DNA from: Bacteroidales bacterium
GTDB taxonomy: Bacteria; Bacteroidota; Bacteroidia; Bacteroidales; UBA10428
Length of the DNA: 64,000 nt
Assembly: GCA_016929525.1 (NCBI GenBank)
Contig: JAFGIP010000087.1
Span: 17,955-81,954, forward strand
Direction: 5' to 3'
Below are positions 8,241-17,842 of this stretch, piece after piece. Within the stretch, counting starts at the first letter, position 1, and every line of letters begins with the position of its first letter. Below the pieces are notes generated by a model that had not been told where the DNA came from, did no database searches, and was given only the letters and a program-made list of their open reading frames with translations. The translations under genes were made by a program, and so were the position numbers.

Positions 8241-9584
8241 ATGGAAGCTATTAAAATTGATGTGAGCAAAGTCTACGGTTTTATACCGAAAGATGAAATT
8301 TATAAACTAAAAGATAAAACGGTTGCAGCAAACAAAGCATTACATGATAAAACAGGAAAAGGTAAAGACTTTCTGGGCTGGGTAAACCTGCCTTCATCAA
8401 TAAGCGAAGACCACCTGGCTGATATTGAAAAAACGGCTGCCAGGATCAGCCCGGAAATTGATATACTTATCATAATTGGTATTGGCGGATCGTACCTAGG
8501 AGCAAAAGCAATAGTGGAAGCACTGTCTGACACCTTTGCAAATCTGAAGAATAAAAATGATAAACCTTATGCATTATTTGCCGGACAGAATATTGGCGAA
8601 GATTATCTGACAGAGTTGCTTGAACTTCTGGACATAAAAAGATATGGAATTGTAGTTATTTCAAAATCGGGTACAACAACCGAACCCGCAATTGCATTCC
8701 GTATTCTGAAAGCACATCTTGAAAATAAAGTCGGAACAGAAAAAGCAAAAGACCTGATAGTAGCTGTTACCGATGAAAGTAAAGGAGCTCTCAGAATGCT
8801 TGCCGACCAGGAAGGTTATAAATCATACATCATTCCCGATGATGTTGGCGGGCGCTTCTCAGTGCTTACCCCTGTTGGTTTGGTACCTCTTGCAATCGGA
8901 GGTTTCGACATTCGGTCCCTGGTGAAAGGTGCTGTTGATATGGAAAATGCATGTGATCAATCCGTCCCGTTTGAAAATAACATTGCATCGCAATATGCCG
9001 CAACACGAAAAGCATTGTATAGCAAAGGCATGAAAATAGAGATACTTGCAAACTACGAAAACAAGTTGCATTACCTTGCCGAATGGTGGAAACAACTATA
9101 TGGCGAAAGTGAAGGCAAAGACGGTCTTGGAATATTTCCGGCCAATGTTGATCTTACAGCCGACCTGCACAGCATGGGACAATATATCCAGGAAGGTGAA
9201 CGCATCCTGACAGAAACGGTAATTTCAGTCGCAACAACAAAATCCAGGCTTACAATTCCTTCAGATAAAGACAATTTGGATAAGTTGAATTACCTGGCCG
9301 GAAAGAACATCGACTATGTAAATAAAATGGCTGAACTGGGAACCATGCTAGCACATGTGGACGGGGGTGTCCCAAATATTAAAATTGAAATTCCCAAGAT
9401 CAGTGCATATTACCTTGGACAGCTAATGTATTTCTTTGAAAAGGCATGCGGTATAAGTGGTTATCTATTAGATGTAAATCCATTTAATCAACCAGGAGTT
9501 GAGGCTTATAAAAAGAATATGTTTGCCTTGCTGGAAAAACCCGGATTCGAAGAAGAAACAAAAAAAATAAAAGAAAGATTATAA
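8241..9584 (+). CDS. pgi: Glucose-6-phosphate isomerase
   Basis: Pgi interconverts glucose 6-phosphate and fructose 6-phosphate in glycolysis and gluconeogenesis. The 447-residue length matches the shorter Bacillus/Bacteroidetes-type enzyme rather than the 550-residue form. Visible motifs are [13 protein letters not shown] (sugar phosphate binding), [17 protein letters not shown], the [18 protein letters not shown] signature with the conserved Arg, and C-terminal [14 protein letters not shown]. The catalytic Glu is probably within [11 protein letters not shown]. It sits 23 bases downstream of gpsA on the same strand, and the two probably share a transcript. Confidence 0.96.
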   Translation: MEAIKIDVSKVYGFIPKDEIYKLKDKTVAANKALHDKTGKGKDFLGWVNLPSSISEDHLADIEKTAARISPEIDILIIIGIGGSYLGAKAIVEALSDTFANLKNKNDKPYALFAGQNIGEDYLTELLELLDIKRYGIVVISKSGTTTEPAIAFRILKAHLENKVGTEKAKDLIVAVTDESKGALRMLADQEGYKSYIIPDDVGGRFSVLTPVGLVPLAIGGFDIRSLVKGAVDMENACDQSVPFENNIASQYAATRKALYSKGMKIEILANYENKLHYLAEWWKQLYGESEGKDGLGIFPANVDLTADLHSMGQYIQEGERILTETVISVATTKSRLTIPSDKDNLDKLNYLAGKNIDYVNKMAELGTMLAHVDGGVPNIKIEIPKISAYYLGQLMYFFEKACGISGYLLDVNPFNQPGVEAYKKNMFALLEKPGFEEETKKIKERL

Positions 9585-9645
9585 TTTATCTTATGCCGCC
9601 TGTTATCTTTATAAGTAGTTAATGTTAAAAACAGGCAGCTAATTA

Positions 9646-10260
9646 ATGAATTACCTTGCACATATCTTTTTGTCCGGTATTGATGAGGAAATCCTGATAG
9701 GAAATTTTATCGGCGATTACGTTAAAGGCAAAGACTATAATAAATATCCGCACGATATAAGAAAAGGAATATTATTGCACCGGCGAATTGACACATTTAC
9801 CGATAACCATAAAATAGTAAGTCAAAGTAAAAGTTATTTCGCTCCCCGCTATAAAAAATATGCCGGAATTATTATTGATATCCTGTACGATCATTTCCTT
9901 GCCATTAACTGGGACAAATATAGCCCTCAACCACTCGACGAATTCAAGGAAGAAGTATTTGCCAGCTTAAAACGCAATTATGCAGTAATGCCGGAAAGAG
10001 TAAGGTTCTTTGTGCCGTCATTTATTCAAAATGACTGGATTAATGTTTATAGTTCTATTGATGGAATAATCATGGTATTATCGAGAATGGCAATGAGAAC
10101 AACATTACCGGATGAAAGTGAATTCGCACGTGAAGTTTTAAGAAAATATTATATTCAGCTTCAGAGCGAATTTCTGACTTATTTCCCCGACATCATTCGT
10201 TATGTTGTCAATAGCCAAGGAATTATTATCCATCTGCATGATAATTCTATACTTAATTAG
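9646..10260 (+). CDS. acpH: Acyl carrier protein phosphodiesterase family (AcpH/DUF479)
   Basis: The 204-residue protein begins MNYLAHIFLSG and has LIGNFIGDYVKGKDY and GILLHRRIDTFTDNH, then a DILYDHFLAINW motif. These are the conserved His/Asp segments of the HD-like AcpH family. E. coli AcpH removes the phosphopantetheine group from acyl carrier protein. Many Bacteroidota homologues are annotated only by similarity, so the exact substrate is inferred. It starts 61 bases after pgi. The intervening stretch contains a GCCTGTT/AACAGGC inverted pair with a long loop, of uncertain meaning. Confidence 0.85.
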   Translation: MNYLAHIFLSGIDEEILIGNFIGDYVKGKDYNKYPHDIRKGILLHRRIDTFTDNHKIVSQSKSYFAPRYKKYAGIIIDILYDHFLAINWDKYSPQPLDEFKEEVFASLKRNYAVMPERVRFFVPSFIQNDWINVYSSIDGIIMVLSRMAMRTTLPDESEFAREVLRKYYIQLQSEFLTYFPDIIRYVVNSQGIIIHLHDNSILN

Positions 10261-10439
10261 AAATTCCAAATCCCAAAATACAAATCTCAAATAATACAAA
10301 ATGGTCAAATTCCGGTTTTTCAAACATGCAAATACTAAAAAATTAGATTTTGAATTTTAAAATTGACCCCTGGAATATAATTTTGTTTGGGTATTGAAAA
10401 TTGGAGCTTATTTGTTTTTGAGTTTTGCTGTTTGGAGCT
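10261..10439. repeat. Intergenic element with imperfect terminal inverted repeats
   Basis: The whole gap between the convergent acpH and rodA genes is bounded by imperfect inverted repeats of about 33 bases. The left one begins AATTCCAAATCCCAAAATAC. The right one, read on the minus strand, begins AAGCTCCAAACAGCAAAACT. Both end in CAAATAA. The interior is AT-rich and has no ORF. It resembles a small non-autonomous repeat of the MITE or REP kind, or a convergent terminator region. Family membership depends on finding other copies in the genome. Confidence 0.45.
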
Positions 10440-11864
10440 TTATATGAGGTAAGCCTTCCGAGTAGAATCGAGGCGGATAAAAATAAATAACATTAAAGTG
10501 AAAGTTAACAACGATGAACCTCCATAGCTTAAGAATGGTAACGGTATACCAATTACAGGAAATAATCCTATTGTCATTCCGATATTAACCGCAAAGTGAA
10601 AGAATAAAATTGAGATAACTCCATATCCATATATTCTGCTAAAGCCCGATCGTTGCCTTTCGGCCAGGATTATCAGCCTTATAAGCAATGATGCGTATAT
10701 TAAAACAAGTCCGAATGAACCCAGGAATCCCCACTCTTCACCCACTGTACAAAAAATAAAATCGGTGCTTTGTTCAGGCACAAACCTGAATTTGGTCTGT
10801 GTACCTTTTAAAAACCCTTTACCTGCAAAACCTCCCGAGCCAATTGCTATCTTCGACTGACGCACATTATATTCATATCCGTATGGATCCGATTCCAGTC
10901 CCAGCATTACATTTACCCTGTTGCGCTGATGTTCTTTCATAACATTGTGAAACAGATAATCAACAGAATATGTAAAACCAATAGAAAGATAAAAAGCTAA
11001 TACGATTAATGTCGTTCCCTTGATTTTTTTTATCAAAGTATAAAATAAACCAACAATTGATACAAATCCCAGAGTGGCAAGAAGTACATAAATGTTCTTA
11101 GTCTCAAAAACCGAGTAATAAGATAAGGCATAATATGAACCGGAAAAAGCTCCGGCAATTAGCAAGGCTATTATAAATACAAGAGGTTTTCTGGCGACAA
11201 CGGAGAATAATACTATACCTAATCCGCCAAGAATTGACAACACCACAAACTGGGTTAACATTAAAATCGCTAAAAATAACACTGCAACCAGGACAATAAA
11301 TATCAGTATCCAACCTGGTAAACCTTCTCTGTATAACATCAGGAGTAAAGCTCCAAATACAATGGTCGAACCAAAATCAGGCTGGATCATTATAAGAAAG
11401 GCAGGAAAAGCGATAATTGCCAATGAAGCAAATACATGTTTGGTCTGGGTAATTTTCACATTATATCCTGATAAATATCTGGCTAATGCCAAAGCAGTAC
11501 CAAGCTTTGCAAACTCTGATGGCTGAAAACTGACCGGACCCAGCATAATCCAGGATTTTGAGCTATGAATAGCCGTACCAATGATTAAAACTACAAGTAG
11601 CAGGAATATGCTAAAGCCATATACGGGGTAGGCAATAAAAGAAAATAACCTGCTGTCGATTAAGAAAATTACAAGGATCATAATCAGGCATATCATAATC
11701 CATAAAAGCTGCATTGTATATCGATGCTCCAGTTTAAAAAAAGAACCATCATCCGGTGAATAATTCACAGCAAAAATATTCAGCCATCCAAAGGCAACAA
11801 GAAACAGATAAAGTATTACCGTAAACCAGTCCGTATTGGTTAATATGTTTATCTGTCGTCTCAT
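10440..11864 (-). CDS. rodA: RodA, SEDS-family peptidoglycan glycosyltransferase
   Basis: RodA polymerises glycan strands for cell elongation together with PBP2. The 474-residue polytopic membrane protein has about ten or more hydrophobic segments. SEDS hallmarks are present: SWIMLGPVSFQPSEFAKLGTALALA, MIQPDFGSTIVFG, GGFAGKGFLKGTQTKFRFVPEQSTDFIF, GEEWGF, and near the C-terminus GIPLPFLSYGGSS. It is the last gene of the mreBCD-mrdA-rodA operon. Its ATG overlaps the mrdA stop by 4 bases, so translational coupling is likely. A middle insertion of extra transmembrane segments makes it longer than E. coli RodA (370 residues), which is common in Bacteroidota. Confidence 0.95.
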   Translation of the reverse strand: MRRQINILTNTDWFTVILYLFLVAFGWLNIFAVNYSPDDGSFFKLEHRYTMQLLWIMICLIMILVIFLIDSRLFSFIAYPVYGFSIFLLLVVLIIGTAIHSSKSWIMLGPVSFQPSEFAKLGTALALARYLSGYNVKITQTKHVFASLAIIAFPAFLIMIQPDFGSTIVFGALLLMLYREGLPGWILIFIVLVAVLFLAILMLTQFVVLSILGGLGIVLFSVVARKPLVFIIALLIAGAFSGSYYALSYYSVFETKNIYVLLATLGFVSIVGLFYTLIKKIKGTTLIVLAFYLSIGFTYSVDYLFHNVMKEHQRNRVNVMLGLESDPYGYEYNVRQSKIAIGSGGFAGKGFLKGTQTKFRFVPEQSTDFIFCTVGEEWGFLGSFGLVLIYASLLIRLIILAERQRSGFSRIYGYGVISILFFHFAVNIGMTIGLFPVIGIPLPFLSYGGSSLLTFTLMLFIFIRLDSTRKAYLI

Positions 11865-13687
11865 TCTACTTTAAGAAGGTTACTTTCAAGCATTCTTTTC
11901 TCGATCCATTTCCTGTAAGGTGCGATTGTATCTGTCAGATACTTTTCAATCATCAGGCTGGCAATAGGAGCCGCGTAGGAAGAACCCCATTCTCCATGTT
12001 CAACATATACGGAAACGGCGATCTGTGGATTGTCTTTTGGTGCAAAAGCCATAAAAACCGAATGGTCTATACCATGCGGATTCTGGGCTGTACCTGTTTT
12101 ACCGCAAATAACAATTTCTCTGTGTCTGGCTATAAGAGCCGTTCCTCCTGAAACATTTACAGCCTTATCCATCCCGTCTACAACTACCTTAAAATATGAA
12201 GTATCTATACTGACAACATGTTTTGTAGTAAACTTACTATCAATTGTATCGATCCTCTCAATATGTTTTACTAAATGAGGTGTATAATAATACCCCCTGT
12301 TGGCAATAATGGCAGCTAAGTTAGCAATTTGCAAAGGAGTTGTTAATACTTCGCCCTGCCCTATTGCCATTGATATTATTGTTAAAGCTTTCCATCTCCC
12401 GCTGCCATAATAACGGTCGTAGTATGATGGTAATGGAATAAAACCTCCTTTCTCAAAAGGAAGATCGATGCCCAAAGGTTTACTAAAGCCCATCGATACA
12501 AGATGTCCGCGCCAGTTAAGATAAGCTGCTTCAACACCTCCAAAATCAGGATCTTCAATTATTTTTCTGAATAAATTGCAAAAGTATGCATTACATGAAT
12601 GTTGAATTGCATGCTCAAGATCAAGCGGAGAAGGATGAGAATGGCAACCGATTTTCACGCCACGGGCATAATAACCCAGATCACAATAATATGTTGTGCT
12701 TGTACTTACTGCGTTCTCTTGCAGTGCAGTCAAAGCATTTACCGGTTTGAATGTGCTCCCGGGCGGGTACAGAGCCTGTGTTGAATAATTAAATAAGGGT
12801 TCAAGTGTATCACTGTCAAGGATTTTGTAATTCTTCTCTCTTTCTCTCCCGACCAGTAATGATGGATTGTATGAAGGAGCTGAAACCAGTGCCAGTACTT
12901 CTCCTGTATTTGGTTCAATGGCAACAATGCTTCCACAATAATTTTTCATCAGGGTTTCACCATACTCCTGCAAATCTGCATCAATTGTAAGCACAATATT
13001 TCTCCCCAGTACTGCATCAGTATCAAATTTACCATCCTTGTATGATCCTTTTTCTCTTCCGTGTACGTCGATCAGTTTATATTTTCTGCCCTTTTCTCCT
13101 CTCAGAAATTTCTCATATTCGTATTCTACTCCAGTAACACCATAATAGTCACCCAGCTCATAATACGGGTCTCTTTTAATATCATTTGAATCAACTTCGC
13201 CTACATACCCCAGTATATGCGATGCAATTTCGCGTTTATATTTTCTTAATGTACGTATGCTAAAATAAAATCCCGGATATTTATACTGCCTTTCTTTAAG
13301 CTTTCCAAAGGTCTCAGGTGACAACTGCTTAATTATCGGATTAAACCTTTCATTCCTGTTTTGTTTAACCCTTTTTATTTCATCACGTAATTTTTGTATA
13401 TCAATATTCAGAATTTCGCATAACTGGGCTGTATCAAATTCCTCAAGCTCATAGGGTGCAATTTTCAGATCGTATGACGGAAGATTGTGGGCAATGAGAA
13501 TCCCATTTCTATCGTAAATTAATCCGCGTGCGGGGTAAACAATTTCCATTCGCCTTGTATTACTTTCAGCAGACAATTTATAAGTGGAATTTACTACCTG
13601 AAGAAAAAAGAGTCTTACGATAAATATTAATCCAACAAGCAGAATAATCCCCCCGATTATGTTTTTCCTGTTGGCAAACTGTTCCAT
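11861..13687 (-). CDS. mrdA: Penicillin-binding protein 2 (transpeptidase)
   Basis: PBP2 crosslinks peptidoglycan during elongation as partner of RodA. The 608-residue protein has one N-terminal membrane anchor (about residues 10-30). A dimerisation/pedestal domain with VYPARGLIYDRNG follows. The class B transpeptidase domain has its nucleophile Ser311 in GSTFKP, an SCN motif in HSCNAYF (about 368) and KTGTAQNP (about 534). The start overlaps nothing upstream, and mreD stops 2 bases before it. The C-terminus overlaps rodA by 4 bases. It is the fourth gene of the cell-shape operon. Confidence 0.95.
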   Translation of the reverse strand: MEQFANRKNIIGGIILLVGLIFIVRLFFLQVVNSTYKLSAESNTRRMEIVYPARGLIYDRNGILIAHNLPSYDLKIAPYELEEFDTAQLCEILNIDIQKLRDEIKRVKQNRNERFNPIIKQLSPETFGKLKERQYKYPGFYFSIRTLRKYKREIASHILGYVGEVDSNDIKRDPYYELGDYYGVTGVEYEYEKFLRGEKGRKYKLIDVHGREKGSYKDGKFDTDAVLGRNIVLTIDADLQEYGETLMKNYCGSIVAIEPNTGEVLALVSAPSYNPSLLVGREREKNYKILDSDTLEPLFNYSTQALYPPGSTFKPVNALTALQENAVSTSTTYYCDLGYYARGVKIGCHSHPSPLDLEHAIQHSCNAYFCNLFRKIIEDPDFGGVEAAYLNWRGHLVSMGFSKPLGIDLPFEKGGFIPLPSYYDRYYGSGRWKALTIISMAIGQGEVLTTPLQIANLAAIIANRGYYYTPHLVKHIERIDTIDSKFTTKHVVSIDTSYFKVVVDGMDKAVNVSGGTALIARHREIVICGKTGTAQNPHGIDHSVFMAFAPKDNPQIAVSVYVEHGEWGSSYAAPIASLMIEKYLTDTIAPYRKWIEKRMLESNLLKVE

Positions 13688-13689
13688 GC

Positions 13690-14214
13690 TTATTTTCTAA
13701 AGATGAAATACTGACTCAGTACGATCATACTTATTGAAAACATCGCACTAAGCACAACTCTGAAAAAAGTAGCGAAAAAATCGTGTAAGCGAAAGATTTC
13801 CGTATAAAAAAGTACCAGATGATGTGCAATAATTAAAACCGCAGCATATTTGAAAAACCATTGTAAGCCGTAATATGAAACTCTTGGGAACGTACCTGTT
13901 TCATAACCGTCTCTTGGTGAGAATACTGATAAAACAAATGGCCTTAAGAATGCCATTGCTATTGTTGCTACCATATGCATTCCGATAGTTTCAGAAAAAA
14001 TATCGATCGATAATCCGAGTAATGCACCAAGCATTAGAAGCATCCAGGTGGGAGTTTCAAAGGGAAGTAAAAGTATGAAAAGCACATAAATATATGGGTT
14101 AATAAAGCCGCTGATTTCAATATTATTGAAAACCAGAACCTGCGCCATTACAAGAGCAATAAAACGGATAATATTTCGCGGAAGGACTTTAATCATGTTC
14201 TGTACTTTGTTCAA
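13690..14214 (-). CDS. mreD: MreD, rod-shape-determining membrane protein
   Basis: This small (174-residue) protein has five to six hydrophobic segments, with PYIYVLFILLLPFETP and GLSIDIFSETIGMHM typical of Bacteroidota MreD. MreD is an inner-membrane member of the elongasome of unknown biochemical role. Its start overlaps the end of mreC by 26 bases, and it is followed 2 bases later by mrdA. Sequence conservation in the family is low, so the call rests largely on size, topology and operon position. Confidence 0.88.
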   Translation of the reverse strand: MNKVQNMIKVLPRNIIRFIALVMAQVLVFNNIEISGFINPYIYVLFILLLPFETPTWMLLMLGALLGLSIDIFSETIGMHMVATIAMAFLRPFVLSVFSPRDGYETGTFPRVSYYGLQWFFKYAAVLIIAHHLVLFYTEIFRLHDFFATFFRVVLSAMFSISMIVLSQYFIFRK

Positions 14215-15010
14215 CTTTTAACTGTTCTTCTCTCATTCTGTTATTTACCACAACTACATTCGATAACCTTTTAAAATTGGTGGAAAGATTAACATACACT
14301 TTATAAAAAATTCCCTGTTCAGCTTCGAATTTTTCAACAACACCAATAAGTATTCCTTCAGGAAATATTCCAGAATATCCACTCGTAGTGATAGTATCTC
14401 CAATTAGAATTTCCGCATGTAATGGAATTTCCTTTAGCACAACCTTATTATAGCGACGGCCCAGCCATTCGATGTAACCAAAAAAGCCATTACGTTTTAT
14501 CATCGCATTTGGAAAAAAATCCCTGTTTAACAGAGAGACAATCGTTGAAAAGTTTTCTGTTGTTTCTTTTACAACACCAACAATTCCGTCGTTACATATA
14601 ACACCCATTTCGGGTTCAATACCATGTTTTCTTCCTTTATTGATGGTAATATAGTTATATTGCTTATTAGTCGAATTGTTAATAACAACAGCACCTATAA
14701 ATTCGTATTTCTTTTCCCCCAGTATTACAGTATCATAGTGACTTACCGGATTATAATAATTGGCGGGTAATAAATTGTAAAGCCTGATATTTTCTTTTCT
14801 CAAAGCCTTGTTTTCATCAATAAGTCTCAGATACTGGGAAAAATCCCTATACATGGATGTAATATTTCCCAATACTCTGTTTTTAGCACTATATATCTTT
14901 GCATTATGGAAACTATTAAAACGGGCAATTAAAATAAAAGCGATTATTTCCAGAACCAGAAATAGTATGGTTGAATGATACCTGATAAGAAACCGTAACA
15001 GGCTCTTCAT
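14189..15010 (-). CDS. mreC: MreC, rod-shape-determining protein
   Basis: MreC is the periplasmic scaffold of the elongation complex. The 273 residues have one N-terminal transmembrane segment (about 13-30), a coiled-coil stretch (about 50-85) and the beta-barrel MreC core with INKGRKHGIEPEMGVICNDGIVGVV and GDTITTSGYSGIFPEGILIGVVE. It sits 14 bases after mreB and overlaps mreD. All features and the length match the family. Confidence 0.94.
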   Translation of the reverse strand: MKSLLRFLIRYHSTILFLVLEIIAFILIARFNSFHNAKIYSAKNRVLGNITSMYRDFSQYLRLIDENKALRKENIRLYNLLPANYYNPVSHYDTVILGEKKYEFIGAVVINNSTNKQYNYITINKGRKHGIEPEMGVICNDGIVGVVKETTENFSTIVSLLNRDFFPNAMIKRNGFFGYIEWLGRRYNKVVLKEIPLHAEILIGDTITTSGYSGIFPEGILIGVVEKFEAEQGIFYKVYVNLSTNFKRLSNVVVVNNRMREEQLKVEQSTEHD

Positions 15011-15024
15011 AATCTAACTGTTTA

Positions 15025-16047
15025 TCAGCGTAACAGGAATGAGAAATTATCAACATTTTTCAATGCAATACCGGTACCACGTGCTACTGCATGAAGAGGG
15101 TCCTCGGCAATATGAAACGGAATGTTTATTTTATCGGTTAGTCTTTTATCTAATCCTCTTAGTAAAGCTCCGCCTCCGGCGAGGTAAATGCCTTTACTGA
15201 CAATATCGGCATACAGTTCCGGAGGTGTTTGTTCCAGAACAGATATTATTGCCGATTCAACTTTTGACAAAGATTTGTCGAGGCAGTGCGCTATTTCCTG
15301 GTATGATATCGGAATTTCGATAGGCATGGCGGTCATAAGGTTTGGGCCACGTACGTTGTAATCCCGCGGAGGATCCTCCAGATCAGGCAATGCAGAACCT
15401 ACTTCAATTTTAATATCTTCTGCTGTACGTTCTCCAATTTTAATATTATGCTGATGACGCATGTATGCCTGAATATCTGCCGTAAACCCGTCACCTGCAA
15501 TTCTTATCGACTGATTACAGACAATTCCGCCCAAAGCAATTACTGCAATTTCGGTAGTACCACCACCTATGTCAACCACCATACTACCTTCAGGTTCTTC
15601 CACATCAATTCCAATTCCAATAGCTGCTGCCATTGGTTCATATATCATATACACATCCCTTCCGCCCGCATGTTCCGCAGAGTCTCGGACAGCCCTGATC
15701 TCAACCTCTGTACTGCCAGACGGGATACATACGACCATACGAAGTGTTGGTGTAAAAAACTTTTGTCGCGGATTGATAATTTTTATCATCCCGCGTATCA
15801 TTTGTTCAGCAGCATTAAAATCGGCAATCACTCCGTCCCGGAGTGGTCGAATGGTTTTAATGTTTTCATGGGTTTTACCATGCATTTGCCGTGCTTTCTC
15901 ACCAATAGCAAGCAATTTACCCGTTGAAGCATCAAGAGCTACAATTGACGGTTCATCGACGACCACCTTATCATTGTGAATTATAATTGTATTGGCTGTC
16001 CCTAAATCGATAGCTATCTCCTGTGTAAGAAAAGAAAACAATCCCAT
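15025..16047 (-). CDS. mreB: MreB, actin-like cell-shape protein
   Basis: MreB forms membrane-associated filaments that position the elongation machinery. The 340-residue protein starts MGLFSFLTQEIAIDLGTANT with the phosphate-1 motif of the actin fold. It continues with RPLRDGVIADFNAAEQMI, the phosphate-2 motif MVVDIGGGTTEIAVIALGG, and the adenosine motif YLAGGGALLRGLDKRL. It is the first gene of the minus-strand mre operon, and purH lies 145 bases upstream on the same strand. Confidence 0.97.
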   Translation of the reverse strand: MGLFSFLTQEIAIDLGTANTIIIHNDKVVVDEPSIVALDASTGKLLAIGEKARQMHGKTHENIKTIRPLRDGVIADFNAAEQMIRGMIKIINPRQKFFTPTLRMVVCIPSGSTEVEIRAVRDSAEHAGGRDVYMIYEPMAAAIGIGIDVEEPEGSMVVDIGGGTTEIAVIALGGIVCNQSIRIAGDGFTADIQAYMRHQHNIKIGERTAEDIKIEVGSALPDLEDPPRDYNVRGPNLMTAMPIEIPISYQEIAHCLDKSLSKVESAIISVLEQTPPELYADIVSKGIYLAGGGALLRGLDKRLTDKINIPFHIAEDPLHAVARGTGIALKNVDNFSFLLR

Positions 16048-16192
16048 ATTCTATGCTTCTGTAATGTATTATTTCATTATTAATTAAGTGCTGAAACGTT
16101 GTATAAAAAATCAGGTTACGTTTCTTATTATATACTTTGATTTAAATTGCTACTTTTTAGTTGTACGACTAAAATAATCAATTTCTCAACAA

Positions 16193-17716
16193 CTAATGTT
16201 TAAAATGACGAACACCTGTTAACACCATTGCCATATTATGATTATCGCAATACTCGATTGAATCTTTATCACGAATTGATCCGCCCGGCTGCACTATAGC
16301 TATGATTCCGGCTTTATCTGCTATTTCAACACAATCGGGGAATGGAAAAAATGCGTCCGAAGCCATTACTCCACCCTTTAAATCAAATTTAAAACCGGTT
16401 GCTTTTTCTATGGCATGCCTGAGTGCATCTACTCTTGATGTTTGTCCGACACCACTAGCCATAAGTTGTTTATCTTTTACAAGCACAATAGTGTTGGATT
16501 TGGAATTTTTAACAACCTTATTGGCAAATTCCAAATCGATATATTCCTTATCGGCAGGAACTTTTTTGGTTACGGGTTTCATTTCATTTCTGCCTTCCAT
16601 TGAAATATCTCTGTCCTGTTCAAGTACTCCGTTCAATAAAGTTCTGAATTGTTTTTTGGGCAGCTCACACTCTTTTCTGATCAATATAATCCTGTTCTTT
16701 TTTGATTTTAAAACTTCCAAAGCTTTATCTTCATATAATGGTGCAATAACAACCTCACAGAAGAGTTCATTTATTTCATCAGCAGTTGCCTTATCAATTT
16801 CTGTATTCGTAATTAGTATTCCGCCAAATGCAGAAACCGGGTCACCTGCCAAAGCTGCTTTGTAAGCATCTGCCAGCTTAGGTCGTGATGCAATTCCACA
16901 AGCATTGTTATGTTTCAGTATAGCAAATGTCGTTTCTTCAAACTCATCGATAAGATATACGGCTGCCTCGATATCAAGCAGGTTATTGTAAGAAATTTCT
17001 TTTCCGTGAAGCTGATCGAATATATCATTAAACCTCCCATAGAATGTTCCTTCCTGGTGAGGATTCTCTCCGTACCGAAGTTTTTTCGCCGGAGATATGC
17101 TTACCTGAAAACCTTTCTGATCAGTATCTTTGCTGAAATAATTAAATATGGCGGAATCGTAATGTGAAGAAATCCGGAATGCTTTCATTGCTAATTCTTT
17201 TCTTTGCTCAAGAGTGGTTTCGGCTCCGTTCTTCAATATTTCGACCAGATCGGTATACTGATCCTGTGATGAAATAATAACGACATCTTTAAAATTCTTT
17301 GCTGCAGCTCTGATAAGCGATATACCTCCAATATCGATCTTCTCAATAATATCTTGTTCACCGGCCCCGGAAGCCACTGTTTCCTCAAACGGATAAAGGT
17401 CAACAACTACCAGGTCAATTTCAGGAATTTCATACTGTTTTACCTGTTCATTATCGAGTGCTTCATCGCGTCTCGATAAAATACCGCCAAATATTTTCGG
17501 ATGAAGTGTTTTAACCCTGCCTCCCAGAATCGAAGGATATGAAGTCAGTTCTTCAACCGCTTTAACGGGCACATCAAGTTCTTCAATGAAAGATTTTGTG
17601 CCACCAGTCGAAATTATTTTAATATTTTGCTCATAAAGCAAAGAACAAATTTCATCCATTCGGTCCTTGTGATAAACCGATACCAAAGCTGTTTGAATCC
17701 TTATTGTATTATTCAT
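16193..17716 (-). CDS. purH: Bifunctional AICAR transformylase/IMP cyclohydrolase
   Basis: PurH carries out the last two steps of de novo purine synthesis, formylation of AICAR and ring closure to IMP. The 507-residue protein has an N-terminal MGS-like cyclohydrolase domain (ISTGGTKSFIEE, GGRVKTLHPKIFGGIL, DLVVVDLYPFE). The transformylase domain shows LRYGENPHQEGTFYG, KHNNACGIAS, DPVSAFGGIL and, at the C-terminus, ASDAFFPFPDCVE and QPGGSIRDKDSI. No feature is missing. A 125-base gap separates it from mgtE upstream of its start. Confidence 0.97.
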   Translation of the reverse strand: MNNTIRIQTALVSVYHKDRMDEICSLLYEQNIKIISTGGTKSFIEELDVPVKAVEELTSYPSILGGRVKTLHPKIFGGILSRRDEALDNEQVKQYEIPEIDLVVVDLYPFEETVASGAGEQDIIEKIDIGGISLIRAAAKNFKDVVIISSQDQYTDLVEILKNGAETTLEQRKELAMKAFRISSHYDSAIFNYFSKDTDQKGFQVSISPAKKLRYGENPHQEGTFYGRFNDIFDQLHGKEISYNNLLDIEAAVYLIDEFEETTFAILKHNNACGIASRPKLADAYKAALAGDPVSAFGGILITNTEIDKATADEINELFCEVVIAPLYEDKALEVLKSKKNRIILIRKECELPKKQFRTLLNGVLEQDRDISMEGRNEMKPVTKKVPADKEYIDLEFANKVVKNSKSNTIVLVKDKQLMASGVGQTSRVDALRHAIEKATGFKFDLKGGVMASDAFFPFPDCVEIADKAGIIAIVQPGGSIRDKDSIEYCDNHNMAMVLTGVRHFKH

Positions 17717-17842
17717 TTACAGATATTTGATTAATCATTGATTACTAATAATTAGGAGAAGTTCCGCGAATATATTAACTTTTTAAGTTAGTTATCCAGA
17801 AGTGTTCTCAATTGTTAAAATCTAATTCCAATAGTTTAAAAA

